From NCBI GenBank assembly GCA_963210315.1, contig OY723283.1, positions 1,240,001-1,304,000 on the forward strand: DNA of 64,000 bases, read 5' to 3'. How positions within the stretch are numbered: the first letter of the stretch is position 1; each line of letters begins with the position of its first letter. A program made the position numbers and the translations under genes. This DNA is from Rhynchopus euleeides. Taxonomy: Eukaryota > Euglenozoa > Diplonemea > Diplonemida > Diplonemidae. Positions 11,263 through 22,613 of this stretch are shown piece after piece. The notes beneath the pieces were generated by a model. The model did not search any database. It saw nothing but the letters and a program-made list of their open reading frames with translations, and had not been told where the DNA came from.

Positions 11263-14200
11263 GAGGTTGGGGGCTCGTGGCTTGAGGTCATCGCGCTGGG
11301 ATTGGGACATGTCGTTGGTGGCACGGTCTCGTGTGGTTGGCAAACTTTCTGGTTGCCGGTATATAGAGTGCGACACACTCCAAGTGACACCGACCTTGCC
11401 CTGCGTGGGCTTGAGTTACCTCCCAACCTTGTCGGTAGCCTGTGTGTTTTTCGGGCATCCTCTGGAAATTGTAGTATTTTTTTATCCGTATCAACTGTGC
11501 ACAAGCCGGTGGACCTCTGTACTTCTCTTTCACGGCACAGCGTTGCAAAGTGCCCGCTTGCAAGTGGATTACATGGAAAGGTTGGTGGTCATGTGATGTT
11601 GCAAGTGTCACTTGTGTTCTCAAAAGGGGTCCTGCCCTCAACCACAAGAAATGACATTTGCAAATGTTACAAATGTCGTTTTGCGAATGTGGTTTTGCCT
11701 GCCAAAAATACGTGCGAAGGTTGTGATATCCGAACTGCGTGTCGTGCACTTCAGCACCGTGTGCGTGAGGGTGGGGGTGGGGGTGAGGATGTTTCGCAAC
11801 ACCGCCAATTGGTTTTTACTTTTTTGGCTCGGTTGGATATGATCACTCACACCCCACCCCCGTTTATTCCACCAAACCGTTCCAGATGTTTCTTTTTTGT
11901 CTTCAACACGATTTTGCAATTATACCCGAAACGGCTGCCTCCCTGCCGGCAGTGCGCATACGGACAACCACACACAGGTGCCCACAAACAAACACTTATA
12001 CATCATCAAGATGCTCTCTGAGGCCCTCTTAGGGGACCGCCCTTATCCCTCCCAGTGTTCCTGCGCCTTCTTCTCATTTAGATCCACTCTCAGAGAGCTC
12101 TCATGTCGAAGGGTGTGATGGACGAGGCAATTTCGTTGGAGAGCACAGGGCAGTGGGCCCCAATGTTATATCGCGTGCCGTGCTTTTATGCTTGTCAACG
12201 TCTGTGCATGCCTTCTGGCACGTACAAACTGTTTCGTTGCAGGGTGATCTGGCGGCTGGCCTTTGCTTTAACATGCAGAAACGCCATAATATCCACTGTA
12301 CGGGTGACACTCTGGAACAGAAATGCACAGAGCGAAGGTGTCCAGCAGGAAGCTCGAGGTGGGTAGGTGTGTTCATGCATACAACGCGACAAACGTGAGG
12401 TGAATCTCAGCGACTTCCCTCCAAGACTCGGATCTCACGATCCGTCGAATTGTCTGTGTGCGTCGGTGGGAGGGGGGGAGGGGGGGGGAATATGCTGGAA
12501 TCATTGCAACATAGCCCCCTCAGGTCATCCATCCCACAGGTTGTGGGGCGTGACATGCGCATTGCCCTGCCGCCCCCCCCCCCCTCTCCCCTTTTCGCTG
12601 AACCGTGGTCAGGTTCTACCGCACACTCCGGTGTGGCAATTTGTTCATCATCAACGTCCGTCTCTGTATCTGGTGTCATTCTGTCTCCGAAGCCATTGCA
12701 AGTTGTTATTTTGAATATTTTGGCGCCGTCAAACCCAGGAAACTTTTCGCCGTGTGGTATGGGCCCTTGCGAACGCTTCACACCCCACCCCACCCCACCC
12801 CACCTCCACCCAGCCTTAGCTGGTGTGAGAGGGGGGGGGGGGTGCGTTCTGCGTTCGAAGAACACCGTATTTCATTGCACCCCGTCTCTCTTGAGATACA
12901 CTCGGTTTAAATAGTTTTCACTGCACCCAGCGTTGCACAAGGGCGGGGGAGGGAGGAGGAGGGGGGGATAGGGTAGAGCTTGTCGGACCACAACCCCAAG
13001 CCCTCGGCAAAAGAACATCAGAACCCCCCCACACCCACCCCTTCTTATAAGACTAACATTGCAAGAAGGTGCTGGGAGACTTGCTTTTCCATTCACTCTC
13101 GACGATCAAAAAACACCCCCCCAACCCCTTCTTCATTGTCGGCGGGCGAATTTGGGAAAGGGAGGGGGGGGAGGGGGGTAGATACCAATGATGTGCTTCG
13201 TGGTGCATCAGTCCTGCCCTCCCCCCCCCCCCCCGCCCTTCCACAGAAAGAACCCCACGTCCCCCATTCCCGTTCGGGAGTAGTAGGCTGGAGGGGGTGG
13301 GGACTCGTGGGGGGTGTGGTATCCACTGGTCAGAACATGTCGTTGTCTTTTGTGATCCTGCTCGTTACGTCCCAGACTGCCGATCTCACCACTTTGAGCG
13401 ATGCTCCGAATTATATACCTGCGCTAAAGACAGGTGTGTCTGGACCCTCACAATCGTACTGCATGTCAGGTTGGCGAACCTTTGTTCGCAGCACATGAGT
13501 ATGGTAGTCCTATACGCATCCCTTTGAGCAGGACCTCTGCAGAGTCTGTGCGCGCTCAACCTGACACAACTACGGATCCCCCCGTCTTCCATTTCGAAAG
13601 AACCCCCCCCCCCCCCGTGATTGTCGACATAGCCATAGGTTCTTTTGGACAGATCGACACAGCCACTCTCCTGTGCCTTTGCTGGCTCTTGCGACGCCCT
13701 CCCTCCACTCGCACCGGGGTGGGGTGGGGGGGGGAGGGGGGATGAGTGCTGTGCGCATAGAATGAGGGAGGGGTTCCGATCTGTGCTGCAAGAAAGAAGC
13801 AATTTTTTAAAGGCTGGTGTACGTGATTTATGTCATGTTTGTTGCTGTCACTTCGCAATCCAGCGGCGGAGGGGGTGAGGCAATTCGACAGCTCCGTGTC
13901 GCAAACAAGCAACTGCCTGGCTTTGGGGGGGGGGGTGAGGAGGGGTAGGGGGGCGGGGGGAGGCGAGTTGGGATGATCGTGCGTTCTCGCTCGTCTATCC
14001 GTTTCTCATGGCTATGCATTTCTGGACCCACTTCAGCCAAAGAAAATTTCTTCTCTTCATTCCCCAATATACCAGCAACGAACCAGCCGTGTTGCTTGGA
14101 TAACACCCCATACCCCCCTTCCAACCTGCCTTTCTATCCAGACAGGGCAGGCAGGGGTTGGAACACCAACCTACGGCTATCACCAGGCGGGGAGAGAGCG

Positions 14201-14770
14201 CGGGACAGCTCGGCTGTGCGTGTGTTCTCTATTTTTTTCATCCACCCACACGCGCCATGCCGGGTTCACCGCCACCCCACTCTCCCCCACCGCCAACCCC
14301 CTTCTCTCCCTCCCTCTCTCTCTGAGCTTCGATCTTTCCACCGCAACGCCCAGTCAGCTGTCCCCTCTCCCCCCCCCACTCTCCCGCTTCCTCCGCTTCC
14401 TCCCGAGACCTGCTACTCCGCCAGCAAGCTTTGGATGTTAGAGTGCATTCCCCCCTCCCCATCCACACACCCTCACCCACCGACCCACCCACACAGGCGG
14501 GGGGGGTCGTGCTGTCTCTGCGCAGCAAATCAAAAAAAATACCCCCCCTCCCTCCCCCCCAGAGCTATTCCTAACTAGGGGTCCGGATTCCATGATTTTG
14601 AATTTCAGATTTTTCCTCTGTCTGGCGCGTTTTTTTTGCACTCTGTTTAGCGCGTTTTTTTTTGCACTGCAGGAAAAAAAATTCTGGTGAGGATTCACCG
14701 GAGTGGAGGGTGCTGAGGGGCTGAGCGGCTGGGGGGATGCTGCCTGTGAGGGAGAAGATGCACCAAGCAA

Positions 14771-14801
14771 AGACACACGGCCCCGGAGGGGCCGTGTGTC
14801 T
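14771..14801. repeat. Perfect 14-bp hairpin
   Basis: AGACACACGGCCCC and its exact reverse complement are separated by three bases (GGA). No flanking gene makes a terminator role likely; it may be a relic of a TIR element. Confidence 0.6.
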
Positions 14802-14913
14802 GTGTTCATTGGTGCATTCCTCCGCACCTCAGTGCACTCTACGACCTGCATGTCTACGGGGGTCTGAGCCCACATGGCAACCCCGAGTAAGGGGCGCAGA
14901 CAGACACCCCATG

Positions 14914-15145
14914 GCCAAAATGACCCCGCCGCGATCCGCACAGATCCCAAATATTCAGAGGAACAGGGTTTTGAAAAACCTGTAAGTGGGGTCCCGCTGG
15001 GTGGGTGGTGTGGGTGGGCTGATTTCTGGCCTCCCAGTCACATCCTCCCTTCAGAAGTCCCTGAACCAGACCCACATTTCATGGGTGAAACTTGACACGC
15101 ACACCACCAAAATGACCCCACTACGATCCGCACGGAGCTCAAATA
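14914..15145 (+). repeat. Two copies of a dispersed AAAATGACCCC...GATCCGCAC repeat
   Basis: The motif AAAATGACCCC followed by GATCCGCAC(A/C/G)GA and an AAAT-rich end is found at about 14914-14950 and 15108-15145. The same motif recurs inside the hAT-like element at 21889-21930 and, inverted, at the right edge of the window (63971-64000). I infer a small mobile or mobile-derived sequence; no ends could be fixed. Confidence 0.55.
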
Positions 15146-15298
15146 ATGCAATAACGCCAGTCATGTGCGGCGATGCGGTCAGTTTTGAGCCCCCCAAATA
15201 GGTGCCTCAGTAGCGCGTTTTTTTTGTATCCGATTTCGGTCACCAGCCCCCCGGACCCCCAGATTTAGGAAAAGCCCTGCTCCCCCCGCTTACACACG

Positions 15299-18200
15299 AT
15301 GAGGCTTCAAACCGCCGCAGCCACACTGGGTGCCGCCATCACCGTTAGCCTCATCGGCCTCCTCGCCAGCCACCGGAACCTCCAGAGGCGCCCCCCCGCG
15401 CCCCGCTCTGGCCGCAGCACTACCATCACCCCCTTCCCCCACCGCATCAGCGCCGGGCGGAGCCAGCAGCCCGCTGATCCCCAAGCTGTCACCCTGAGGC
15501 AAGGCATTGCCCGCAAGGCAGTGCTTCTCTCCGTGTCGGGGGTGGGGGACGTGGAGGAGGCGGAGGGGGGCAGCGATACAGCCGCGCAGGCACACCCGGG
15601 AGGGGCCCTTTTCACCGCCACCGCGGGGGGCGTGCTGCAGCCGCACGGCGGGGAGGCGAATAGGGCGCTTTTCCGAAGGGTGTCAGCCACTGCTGCCAGC
15701 AGCAGTGGCGGACACCCCGCGGAAGGCAGAGGGAGCGCTGCCCCGCTCCGCGAGGTTGATGCCCTTCTGCTCGTTGGGTTCCAGCAGCGGCACGCGTCTT
15801 GCCGGGGCATCGGCGGGGGTGGCGGAGGCGGAGGCAGTGAGGAGGAGCAGGAGGAGGGGGGGGCCGGCAGCGAGCCCCCTCCCTCCGACAACCTCTCCCG
15901 CCTCCTCTGCGGCGCCCCGGGCTCCGTCGCGCGCCTGGCTGGGTGGGGTGCAGGGGGCGGAGGTGGAGGTGGCGGCGGCAGCGGTGTTTTCCCCTTTGCC
16001 ACCCCACCCTTTCTGAAAGCCTCCTACCCCGCCTCCTTCCAGGCTCAGCTGGAGGGCACCGTGCTGCCCCTGGCAGGCCTCTGCAGGGCCAACGGGTTTG
16101 AGACCTGCGCCGTTGCGGTGCTGGGGGGTGGGGGGGGTGGCGGGGCGGAGGGCCTGCTCGGGGTGCCCCCTGCCACCTCGCTGCTGCCGTTCTTCTTCCC
16201 AGGGGGGGGAGGCGGGGGGGTCGCCGCGCGGCACATCCTCATCCCCTCTGGGGCAGGGCCTGCCGCTGCTGCCCCTGCTGCACCGCCCGCCGCATGGCTG
16301 CAGCAGTCGCGGCGCCTTTTGGAATACCAAAGAAACAGGGTGTTGTCACAAGGCAGCCCTCTCCAACCAGGCAGCACCGGACGCACCTCCCACTCATCCT
16401 CCTCCGGAGAAGCAGCAGTCGACAGCGAAGCCTCTGACTCGGAGGAGGGGCGCGATGAGGCAGGAGGGGCGAAGGGGGGGCCTGCCACGAAGAGGACCCT
16501 GCTGTTCCTCCGCAATATCGTCGGCGTTGCCGAGGGGGAGGAGGAGGAGGAAGAGGAAGGTCGGCACCAGCGATACTTCGCAGAGCAGGAGTGGGTACCG
16601 CAGCTGGTTCGGAAGTTTGCCGAGGGGGAGCCCTCTGTGCGGGTTGTCCTCATGGATCTTGCCGTGCCCCTGCGTCCCGCAGGGAAGCGTGTCAAAAGGA
16701 GAGGTGGTGGTGGTGCTGCAGACCTGTCCGCAGTGGTGGAGGCAGTGCGGTCCGCAGATGGTGTCATCGCGTTGTACAGCGACCTGGCCTTTCTATCTGT
16801 CTTCCTGAGGGACGGCGCGGCTGTGGTGCTGCTGTCCCCTCCGGGGGTAGGCCACGCACAGCACGACGCCCTCGAGAGGGTGATCCGGGTCAATCCCTCC
16901 CTCCGCATCGTGAACCACAGGGGGCTGGAGGACAGCGAGCAGAGGACGAGCAGCACCGCCTTCAGGCAGGCAGCCCGGTTCAAAATCACGAAGCGGGAGG
17001 TCGAGGAGCTGCATGCCGAGGTCCTCCTCGCGATGACGGGCTACACCGCTGTGCCCCTCGCAGACGGGGAGGGGCAGGGGCCCAGGCCCCTGCCTGGCAG
17101 CCTGCCCTCCCGTGGAGGCAGTCGTGGGGGTGCGCACACCGCTGTGCGGTGGCTGCTCCCGAGGACAAAGTACGATCCGGACCATTTCGAATTTGGGCCG
17201 GTGCTTCTGCAGCGGGATGGCACCATTCGGATCTACAACACGACAGGCCTGTTTGAGGGTGTGCCCCATGGGGGCCAGGGGGGGCTGCTGGGGATGACAG
17301 GCAGCGCAGGGCTGCCCGGTGCGGTGCCTGGGTTCGGGAGGTATACAGAGAACGACGCGCACTACTACCCGCACCCGGTGGTGTCGGAGAGGGGTCCGCT
17401 CCGCCTGTCCGGGGGTGGGTCTCCCTGCGGCGCGGTGGTGCCGGGGTCGGTCGCCGTGTTCTTCCATTACCCCTGGGTGCGGGATAACATCTACCACAGC
17501 CACAACGACAACTTTTGGCCCCTCTTCCTGTCGGATCTCGAGCAGCGGCGGGGTGGGTCCAAAGGGGGTGGGCGGGCATCGCGTGCGCTGATTCTTCTGA
17601 AGACGAAACGCACCAATGCCCCTGTGCCTGCGTATGCTGAGATCTGCTCCAAACTGTTCTCCCCCAGTGGGTCTGTGGAGGACTTCTTCAGGGACATACC
17701 AGGGGCCCATGTCGAGGGTGAGGTGGATACGGTCTGCATCGAAAGGGCGGTGTGGGGGCGGCCGAGGAGGCAGTTCTCAGCGCATTGGCGGGATGTTGCT
17801 GTGTATGCGCAGAGGCAGGTTGTGCAGAGGTGGCGCGCTGAGGTGTACGGGTGGTATCAGATTCCGCTGAGCGTTAGATCTGAGGAGATTCGTGTCGTGT
17901 GGCTCGATCGGAGTAAAGGGCAGCGTGTGCTGGCAAACAGCGGCAGCCTTTTGTCGACCATCTCGGCGCTGAACGGCGGTGTTGCTGCAGAGAAGTGCTG
18001 CAGCGGGCTGTCCTTCCAGCAGCAGGTTGATCTGATGCAGGGTACACAGATCCTGTTCGGCGTGCACGGGGCAGGCCTCTTGCACATCGTCTTCCTGCGG
18101 GAGGAAAGCGTTGCCGTGCATCTGGCGCCCCCCCGCCTGCCACACCACGAACAGGTCATCATCGAGCGCATGGCCCTCATGGCCAACGTTGGATATCTCA

Positions 18201-18334
18201 ACACCCACCTGCACACGCCACCAAGCCAGCAGGGCACGTGGCACATCCCTTCCTTCTCGATCCCGGTGCGTGACTTCCACGCCGTCGCTTCTCAGGCCTT
18301 CCGCATGCTTGACGCACGGAGAGGTGGGTCGTAG
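15299..18334 (+). CDS. GT61-type glycosyltransferase, type II membrane protein
   Basis: Single open frame of 1011 residues starting at the first ATG. Residues 1-6 are followed by a hydrophobic stretch (about 7-25) and basic residues, a signal anchor that suggests a Golgi type II membrane enzyme with a lumenal catalytic part. The catalytic signature is C-terminal: YHSHNDNFWPLF near 732-743 and FGVHGAGLLHIVFL at 920-933, characteristic of the GT61/EOGT-like (DUF563) family, which includes plant beta-xylosyl/arabinosyl transferases and animal EOGT. The enzyme would transfer a pentose or GlcNAc from a nucleotide sugar; donor and acceptor cannot be read from sequence. The N-terminal half (about 30-620) is unusually long for the family and studded with Gly, Ser and Glu runs and poly(G)-encoded glycine tracts, so parts of it may be disordered or the gene may contain unrecognised introns. 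Confidence 0.83.
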   Translation: MRLQTAAATLGAAITVSLIGLLASHRNLQRRPPAPRSGRSTTITPFPHRISAGRSQQPADPQAVTLRQGIARKAVLLSVSGVGDVEEAEGGSDTAAQAHPGGALFTATAGGVLQPHGGEANRALFRRVSATAASSSGGHPAEGRGSAAPLREVDALLLVGFQQRHASCRGIGGGGGGGGSEEEQEEGGAGSEPPPSDNLSRLLCGAPGSVARLAGWGAGGGGGGGGGSGVFPFATPPFLKASYPASFQAQLEGTVLPLAGLCRANGFETCAVAVLGGGGGGGAEGLLGVPPATSLLPFFFPGGGGGGVAARHILIPSGAGPAAAAPAAPPAAWLQQSRRLLEYQRNRVLSQGSPLQPGSTGRTSHSSSSGEAAVDSEASDSEEGRDEAGGAKGGPATKRTLLFLRNIVGVAEGEEEEEEEGRHQRYFAEQEWVPQLVRKFAEGEPSVRVVLMDLAVPLRPAGKRVKRRGGGGAADLSAVVEAVRSADGVIALYSDLAFLSVFLRDGAAVVLLSPPGVGHAQHDALERVIRVNPSLRIVNHRGLEDSEQRTSSTAFRQAARFKITKREVEELHAEVLLAMTGYTAVPLADGEGQGPRPLPGSLPSRGGSRGGAHTAVRWLLPRTKYDPDHFEFGPVLLQRDGTIRIYNTTGLFEGVPHGGQGGLLGMTGSAGLPGAVPGFGRYTENDAHYYPHPVVSERGPLRLSGGGSPCGAVVPGSVAVFFHYPWVRDNIYHSHNDNFWPLFLSDLEQRRGGSKGGGRASRALILLKTKRTNAPVPAYAEICSKLFSPSGSVEDFFRDIPGAHVEGEVDTVCIERAVWGRPRRQFSAHWRDVAVYAQRQVVQRWRAEVYGWYQIPLSVRSEEIRVVWLDRSKGQRVLANSGSLLSTISALNGGVAAEKCCSGLSFQQQVDLMQGTQILFGVHGAGLLHIVFLREESVAVHLAPPRLPHHEQVIIERMALMANVGYLNTHLHTPPSQQGTWHIPSFSIPVRDFHAVASQAFRMLDARRGGS

Positions 18335-18894
18335 GGTGTGGGCAGGTGTGTTGTTGTTGGGCTTTGCTCTTTCCAAGCAATAGCGATACGTTCTGGGCAC
18401 ACAGCCCACCAGGAATTGGCGTGGTGTGTCCCCTATTCTGTGTTTAACCGTTTATGGGGGGGTGGTGCCCCGATCTGGATGTCCCGAGGCCCCATCCCCT
18501 GGGCAAAGGGCAGTACGCTCCCCGGCCGGCTGTTGATTTTCTGATCAGAATCGGCAGTTTTTTTTCTTCTTGTTGTCGGCTCCATTCAGCCGTGTGGCTT
18601 GTTGGAGCAGCAGCCCTCACCTCGCATAAACCGTTTCGTTAACCCTGGCCCCTTCGAGCGGAGGTGGCGGGCGTGTCGGGGTGGTGGGGCGTGTTCAGGG
18701 ATGTGCTTCCCAGTTGATTGAGCCTGAAGGTGATCGTGGACGGGGAGCCACGATTCAGGCCCGGTGACCCCCATCCCCCCAGTGGTTGGCTGGACCCATA
18801 GCAATGAGCGCGTGACAGTTTGCGTCCTGTCGGCACTCCGCACAGCTCACACCCCATCCACAGCTCATTTCGACCCCCTATTACACACCTCACA
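18335..18894. other. Intergenic region, no gene seen
   Basis: Spacer between the glycosyltransferase and CCCH protein 1. It probably contains the promoter and 5' UTR of the latter. No repeat recognised. Confidence 0.5.
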
Positions 18895-20105
18895 ATGATG
18901 CAGCCGATGCAGCTCACGATGCAGCTGAACGGGGGCATGATGCCCATGGCCCAGCAGGTCCCCCAGGTGGCACAGCTCCTCCTCCCCACCACCGCCCTCA
19001 CGATGCCCGTCGCGGCACTGCCGCAGTCTTCGGTATGTATTGCTCTCGCTTCCGGAACAGCTTGGCTCTGCGAGGGTTGTGTTCCATGGGGACTTGCCGC
19101 CCTCCCAGCATCATCGTTTCTCAGTTTCCAAGTGGCATTCGATCGCTGTTCTCCCCACCACCAACACCACTGCTGCCACAGCCTCCGCAGCCTTCTCTGG
19201 ACGGGAGTCGGATCATCCACGTGAGCCCTTCAATTAACCTGTCCAAGCGGAACACCAAGATGTGCCGCAACCACAAGAATGGGTACTGTGCCTACGGGGA
19301 GGGCTGCACCTTTGCGCACGAGGAATCTGACAAGATCTCGACCCGCACGAAGCAGCGGAAAATCAAGAAGAAGAGCGAAAAGAACGCCGCGATCACACCC
19401 GCAGTGCGCGCCGAGGCGCCCCCAGCCGCTGCAACCGCCGCAGCCCCTGCCCCTGCTGCCGGCACTGCCTCCGACGCACCCACAGGCAGCCCCGTCACGG
19501 GCAGCCTCGCGCTGCAGCCCGCCGAGCCCGCGAAGGCGGACGGATCGCAGACACCGCGCAGGTCCCCCGGCACACCGGAGAGCTCCATCTTCGACGGGCT
19601 GTCGCCCAGCCAGCTGGTCACGCCCGTCATCCTCGACAGGACCCCGCACATCGAAAAGACTGCCGAGGGCCTGAAGGAGGCACAGCTGACTGAGAACGAC
19701 CACCAGTTCCTGCAGCGCGGCGAGCAGTTTGCCCTCGGTGGGGAGCCGTCGGAGCACACGATGCGGTTCGACACTCTGTCGCTGTGCGGCGGTGGCCTGG
19801 GTGGCTGCAGCATCGCTGGCAGCATCAGCAGCTCCAAGATGCGGTACGAGCCCTACGGTGGCACCTACGTGATGGTCGTGGGGGTGGAGCCCACAGAAGC
19901 TGCAGAGGACGGGGGTGCTGATGAGGCTGTGGCGGCTGAGAGCTCCCGCGGGCCCTGCACCCCTGCAGCGGAGGACGGGGCGGCAACCTTCTTGACCCCG
20001 CGTGGTCGGAAGCCAGTGTGGCAGGGTGACCACTCGCCGTCGGACCAGATGCTGACCGGTGAGGCGTCCAGTGCGAGCGGCTCTGAGCTCGTTCAGGAGG
20101 CGTAG
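18895..20105 (+). CDS. CCCH zinc-finger protein 1 (2 exons)
   Basis: Exon 1 is 18895-19032 (46 codons, Met/Gln/Pro-rich). The intron starts GTATGT and most likely ends at TTTCTCAG (19124), giving exon 2 19125-20105 and about 372 residues; a later in-frame acceptor at 19181 is also possible. One C-x7-C-x5-C-x3-H finger (C93, C101, C107, H111) is followed by a basic KISTR..QRKIKKK stretch, as expected for a tandem-less CCCH RNA-binding protein acting in mRNA decay, processing or translation. The rest is Ala/Pro-rich with short blocks (TPESS, FDTLSL, YEPYGG..VMVV, RG.CTP, FLTPRG). These blocks are repeated in the same order in the CCCH protein at 47462-48618, so the two are paralogues. TP and SP motifs suggest proline-directed phosphorylation, an inference only. 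Confidence 0.82.
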
Positions 20106-20948
20106 AGACCACCACCCGATGAGTGTCTGGGGTGAAAATAGAATGAATCAAACGACCCCCGTAGACGATACCTGACAAAGAGGGGGGGGAGTGGCAGAGT
20201 GGGATGTGTTGATGGTGTGGGTGTGTGTGTGTGTGTTGAAGCTGTGTTTTCTTTATGTCGAGTCATCCCGTGATCCTGTGTGTGTGGCATGTGCAGGGTG
20301 TTCATCTGGTGTGGCGCATCACTTCCTTATTTGCGGTTTCATCGCGCTGGGCACCGCCCCCACCCCCCCCCCCCCGTCTTCCCCTGTTTTCAACTTCTTC
20401 ACCACCCCCCCCCCCCCACCACCCCCCACCCTCCACTTTTTCAAATCTGGTATCGCTTTTTTCCGGGTTAGCAGACCCCTGTGTTGGAAATACCCTGAAC
20501 CCAATGCAACTAAACCCCCTCCCCAACTGTCGGGTTTCTTCAGTGCGGCATCATTTATCTTTTGAACCCCATCCCCCCAACAAGCTTGCTGCTTGTCGAT
20601 GCAAAGAAGGGTGTGCGATGCAGTGTATTGAACCAAAAAAATACCATCAGGAAAACCGCGCTTGATCACAGACGGAACACTACGAAATCACTGCCCGATC
20701 GTGCTGCACACACAACACCCCAGACTTTGTTTCTGCGTTTTCCTCCATTTCCCCTTTCCCCCCCCTTCATCTTTCACCCACCCCTCTCTTCCCCCTCACC
20801 CTTCGCCTTTCCTGGAGAAATTCGGTGCAGCAGCATGAACAGAATAAACACCGATTTGTGGGAGACGGGGCGTCCCTTGCGCGTCACTGCCTGGCCTCGG
20901 CGTCTTTTCGTCAGGTAGTTGGTCGTCGCCATCAAAAAAAATTCGTTA
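20106..20948. other. Intergenic region with poly(C) runs, no gene
   Basis: A GT-rich microsatellite lies at about 20215-20235, and C-runs at 20355-20372 and 20405-20420. No coding frame looks real. The transposon cluster begins immediately to the right. Confidence 0.5.
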
Positions 20949-20956
20949 ATCAGCAC

Positions 20957-22038
20957 CAAGTCTGATCCTAAATCGGAGTAAGTATAAGAGATTCGGCCAA
21001 AATATATTTTTTTCCTTTATTTTTTTGCCCAAACAAGCTTGCTTGTCACAGCGAAAGAGTCAGTGGGAGCGTACCCGCGCGCAGTGTGTTTTGAGTGAGC
21101 AACACAAAACCACTTTTATCACAGCAACGCCCTTCACAGGGGCCACAACACACTGCCGCTCGTGCGCACAAACAAAACCCGGACTCTTTTCCTTTTGGTT
21201 CTGAGCCAAGTAACATGGACCAACAAAATTTCTGGAGAAAAAGAATTACCATGGCGTGAGCCACGGATTCGAACGATTCATTTATTGTGGTTATCCCATT
21301 TTCGGGAGGAAAAAAAATGGGACCAAAAATGGGGGAAGTGGGGGCTGGGTGGGCCCGCCCCCACAGACCATGGCCTCCACCTGGCTTCCAGTGACTGCCT
21401 CCCGCGCGGCACTGGGTTCCTGATGTCGGAGTGATCCACACCGAGTTCATCTTGGAAGGTACAGATGTTCACTACCGTGGCCTCCGGCGGCTGGGGGGCT
21501 CCGCCCCCCAGACCCCCCATGCAGACCAGCGGCGTGTGCTGGCTTGTCCTTATGCGACTGGGGTTCTTCGCTACCGTCAAGTTTTCGTCAAAGTTCGGCG
21601 ATTTCCTCCAATACATACAGAGGAGGAAATGCACCAACACACTCGTCTGACTGCTTCTGCCCGCGCAACACTGGGTTCCGACCTGATGTCGGAGCGATCC
21701 ACACCGAGTTCAGCTCGGAAGTTCACTACCGTGGCCTCCGGCGGCTGGGGGGCTCCGCCCCCCAGACCCCCCTGTGGCTTGTGCTTGTCCTTATGCGACT
21801 GGGGGGTTCTTCGCTACCGCCAGGTTTTCGTCAAAGTTCCGCGATTTCCTCGGATGCATACATAGGCTGTGACGGGCGCTGTGAAAACAAAATGACCCCA
21901 CCACGATCCGCACCGAGCTCAAAAATGCAAATAAAGGCGGAAAAACGGGGGGGAACGGGGAAAAAAGGAGAAGGAAAAAAAGCCGGAGTAAATTTTCAGG
22001 ATTTTGGCCGAAAAACCCCGGTGTAAGGATCATACATG
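20957..22038. mobile_element. hAT-like non-autonomous element with 8-bp TSD ATCAGCAC
   Basis: The left end CAAGTCTGATCC and the right end (inverted CATGTATGATCC) are imperfect TIRs that also share an inner TTCGGCCAAAAT block. ATCAGCAC flanks the element on both sides (20949-20956 and 22039-22046), an exact 8-bp duplication as made by hAT-superfamily transposases. The interior has no transposase. It holds two tandem copies of a unit of roughly 250 bp (about 21425-21650 and 21675-21880), each carrying one GC-hairpin core, plus a copy of the dispersed GATCCGCACCGAGCTC repeat (21889-21930). TIR divergence suggests this is older than the neighbouring elements. Confidence 0.82.
21467..21772 (+). 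repeat. Two GC-hairpin core repeats (CTACCGTGGCC...)
   Basis: Copies at 21467-21518 and 21721-21772. The core reads GTTCACTACCGTGGCC, then CTCCGGCGG, then a 9-bp stem CTGGGGGGC/GCCCCCCAG with loop TCC, then GACCCCCC and a variable TGTGGCATGTG-like tail. It recurs at 23026, 23159, 33184, 33345, 42290, 46093 and, inverted, at 37446, 37607 and 63423. All copies whose element ends can be seen are inside hAT-like elements. Confidence 0.85.
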
Positions 22039-22046
22039 ATCAGCAC

Positions 22047-22605
22047 AGTCTCTTCACTTCATCCTCTTAGGTTTTGGCCCCCCCCTCTCCCCCATCACCC
22101 TGAATATTGAGCAAGCACATGTTATCCACCCTGCCTACTGAATCCACACGGTGACCTTGTCATGACCGATGACATGCAACACGGCAAGACAAAGTGGTGG
22201 TAGATTGCATGATGATCTATCTTGTTACGTTTCAGGCCTGCCAAGGTCACGGTGTCTGTGCTGCCCAAACACAAGCACCAACTTCACGGCGGCCGGATAA
22301 TTATACACCGAGATAGAAATCATGGAGTTGATCATTTTGCCCTGTCGCATGATGTCAGGCAGCGAGGGGGTATCCCCGTGTCTTTCAAATACACCCCCTT
22401 CCTCTTTAGCACCCAACGACTTCCGCCCCCTTTCCTTATCCCTGAGCTGCCTGCACCCCGGTAGTTCTTCAGAGACAGTCGGAGCAAGTTGTGCTTCTCC
22501 AACACCATGGAGGGGCCAGAAACTTTTTCCTGGTGGCTCTCAGAAATAAAATCAGAAAAAATGGCTCAAGCTCGCTTGAGCCAAAATGGATCAAGCTTGC
22601 TTGTG
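22047..22605. other. Spacer between two hAT-like elements
   Basis: No gene. A palindrome TGGCTCAAGC-TC-GCTTGAGCCA lies at 22562-22583, just before the next element. Confidence 0.5.
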
Positions 22606-22613
22606 GTTGGCGA

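Larger units (their letters stand above)
11263..15298. other. 4-kb intergenic stretch without a recognisable gene
   Basis: Rich in homopolymer G and C runs (near 12474-12489, 12571-12585, 12828-12842, 13208-13222, 13605-13617, 13926-13960) and short pyrimidine-rich blocks. Open frames here are short, overlapping and of low complexity; none shows domain-like sequence. A perfect short hairpin and two copies of a dispersed repeat (listed separately) lie at the right end. Small spliced genes or noncoding RNAs could be hidden. Confidence 0.45.

Noticed and set aside
21240-21275. tRNA-like T-loop GTTCGAATCC on the minus strand
   Set aside because: The flanking bases do not form a T-stem or acceptor stem; no cloverleaf can be drawn.
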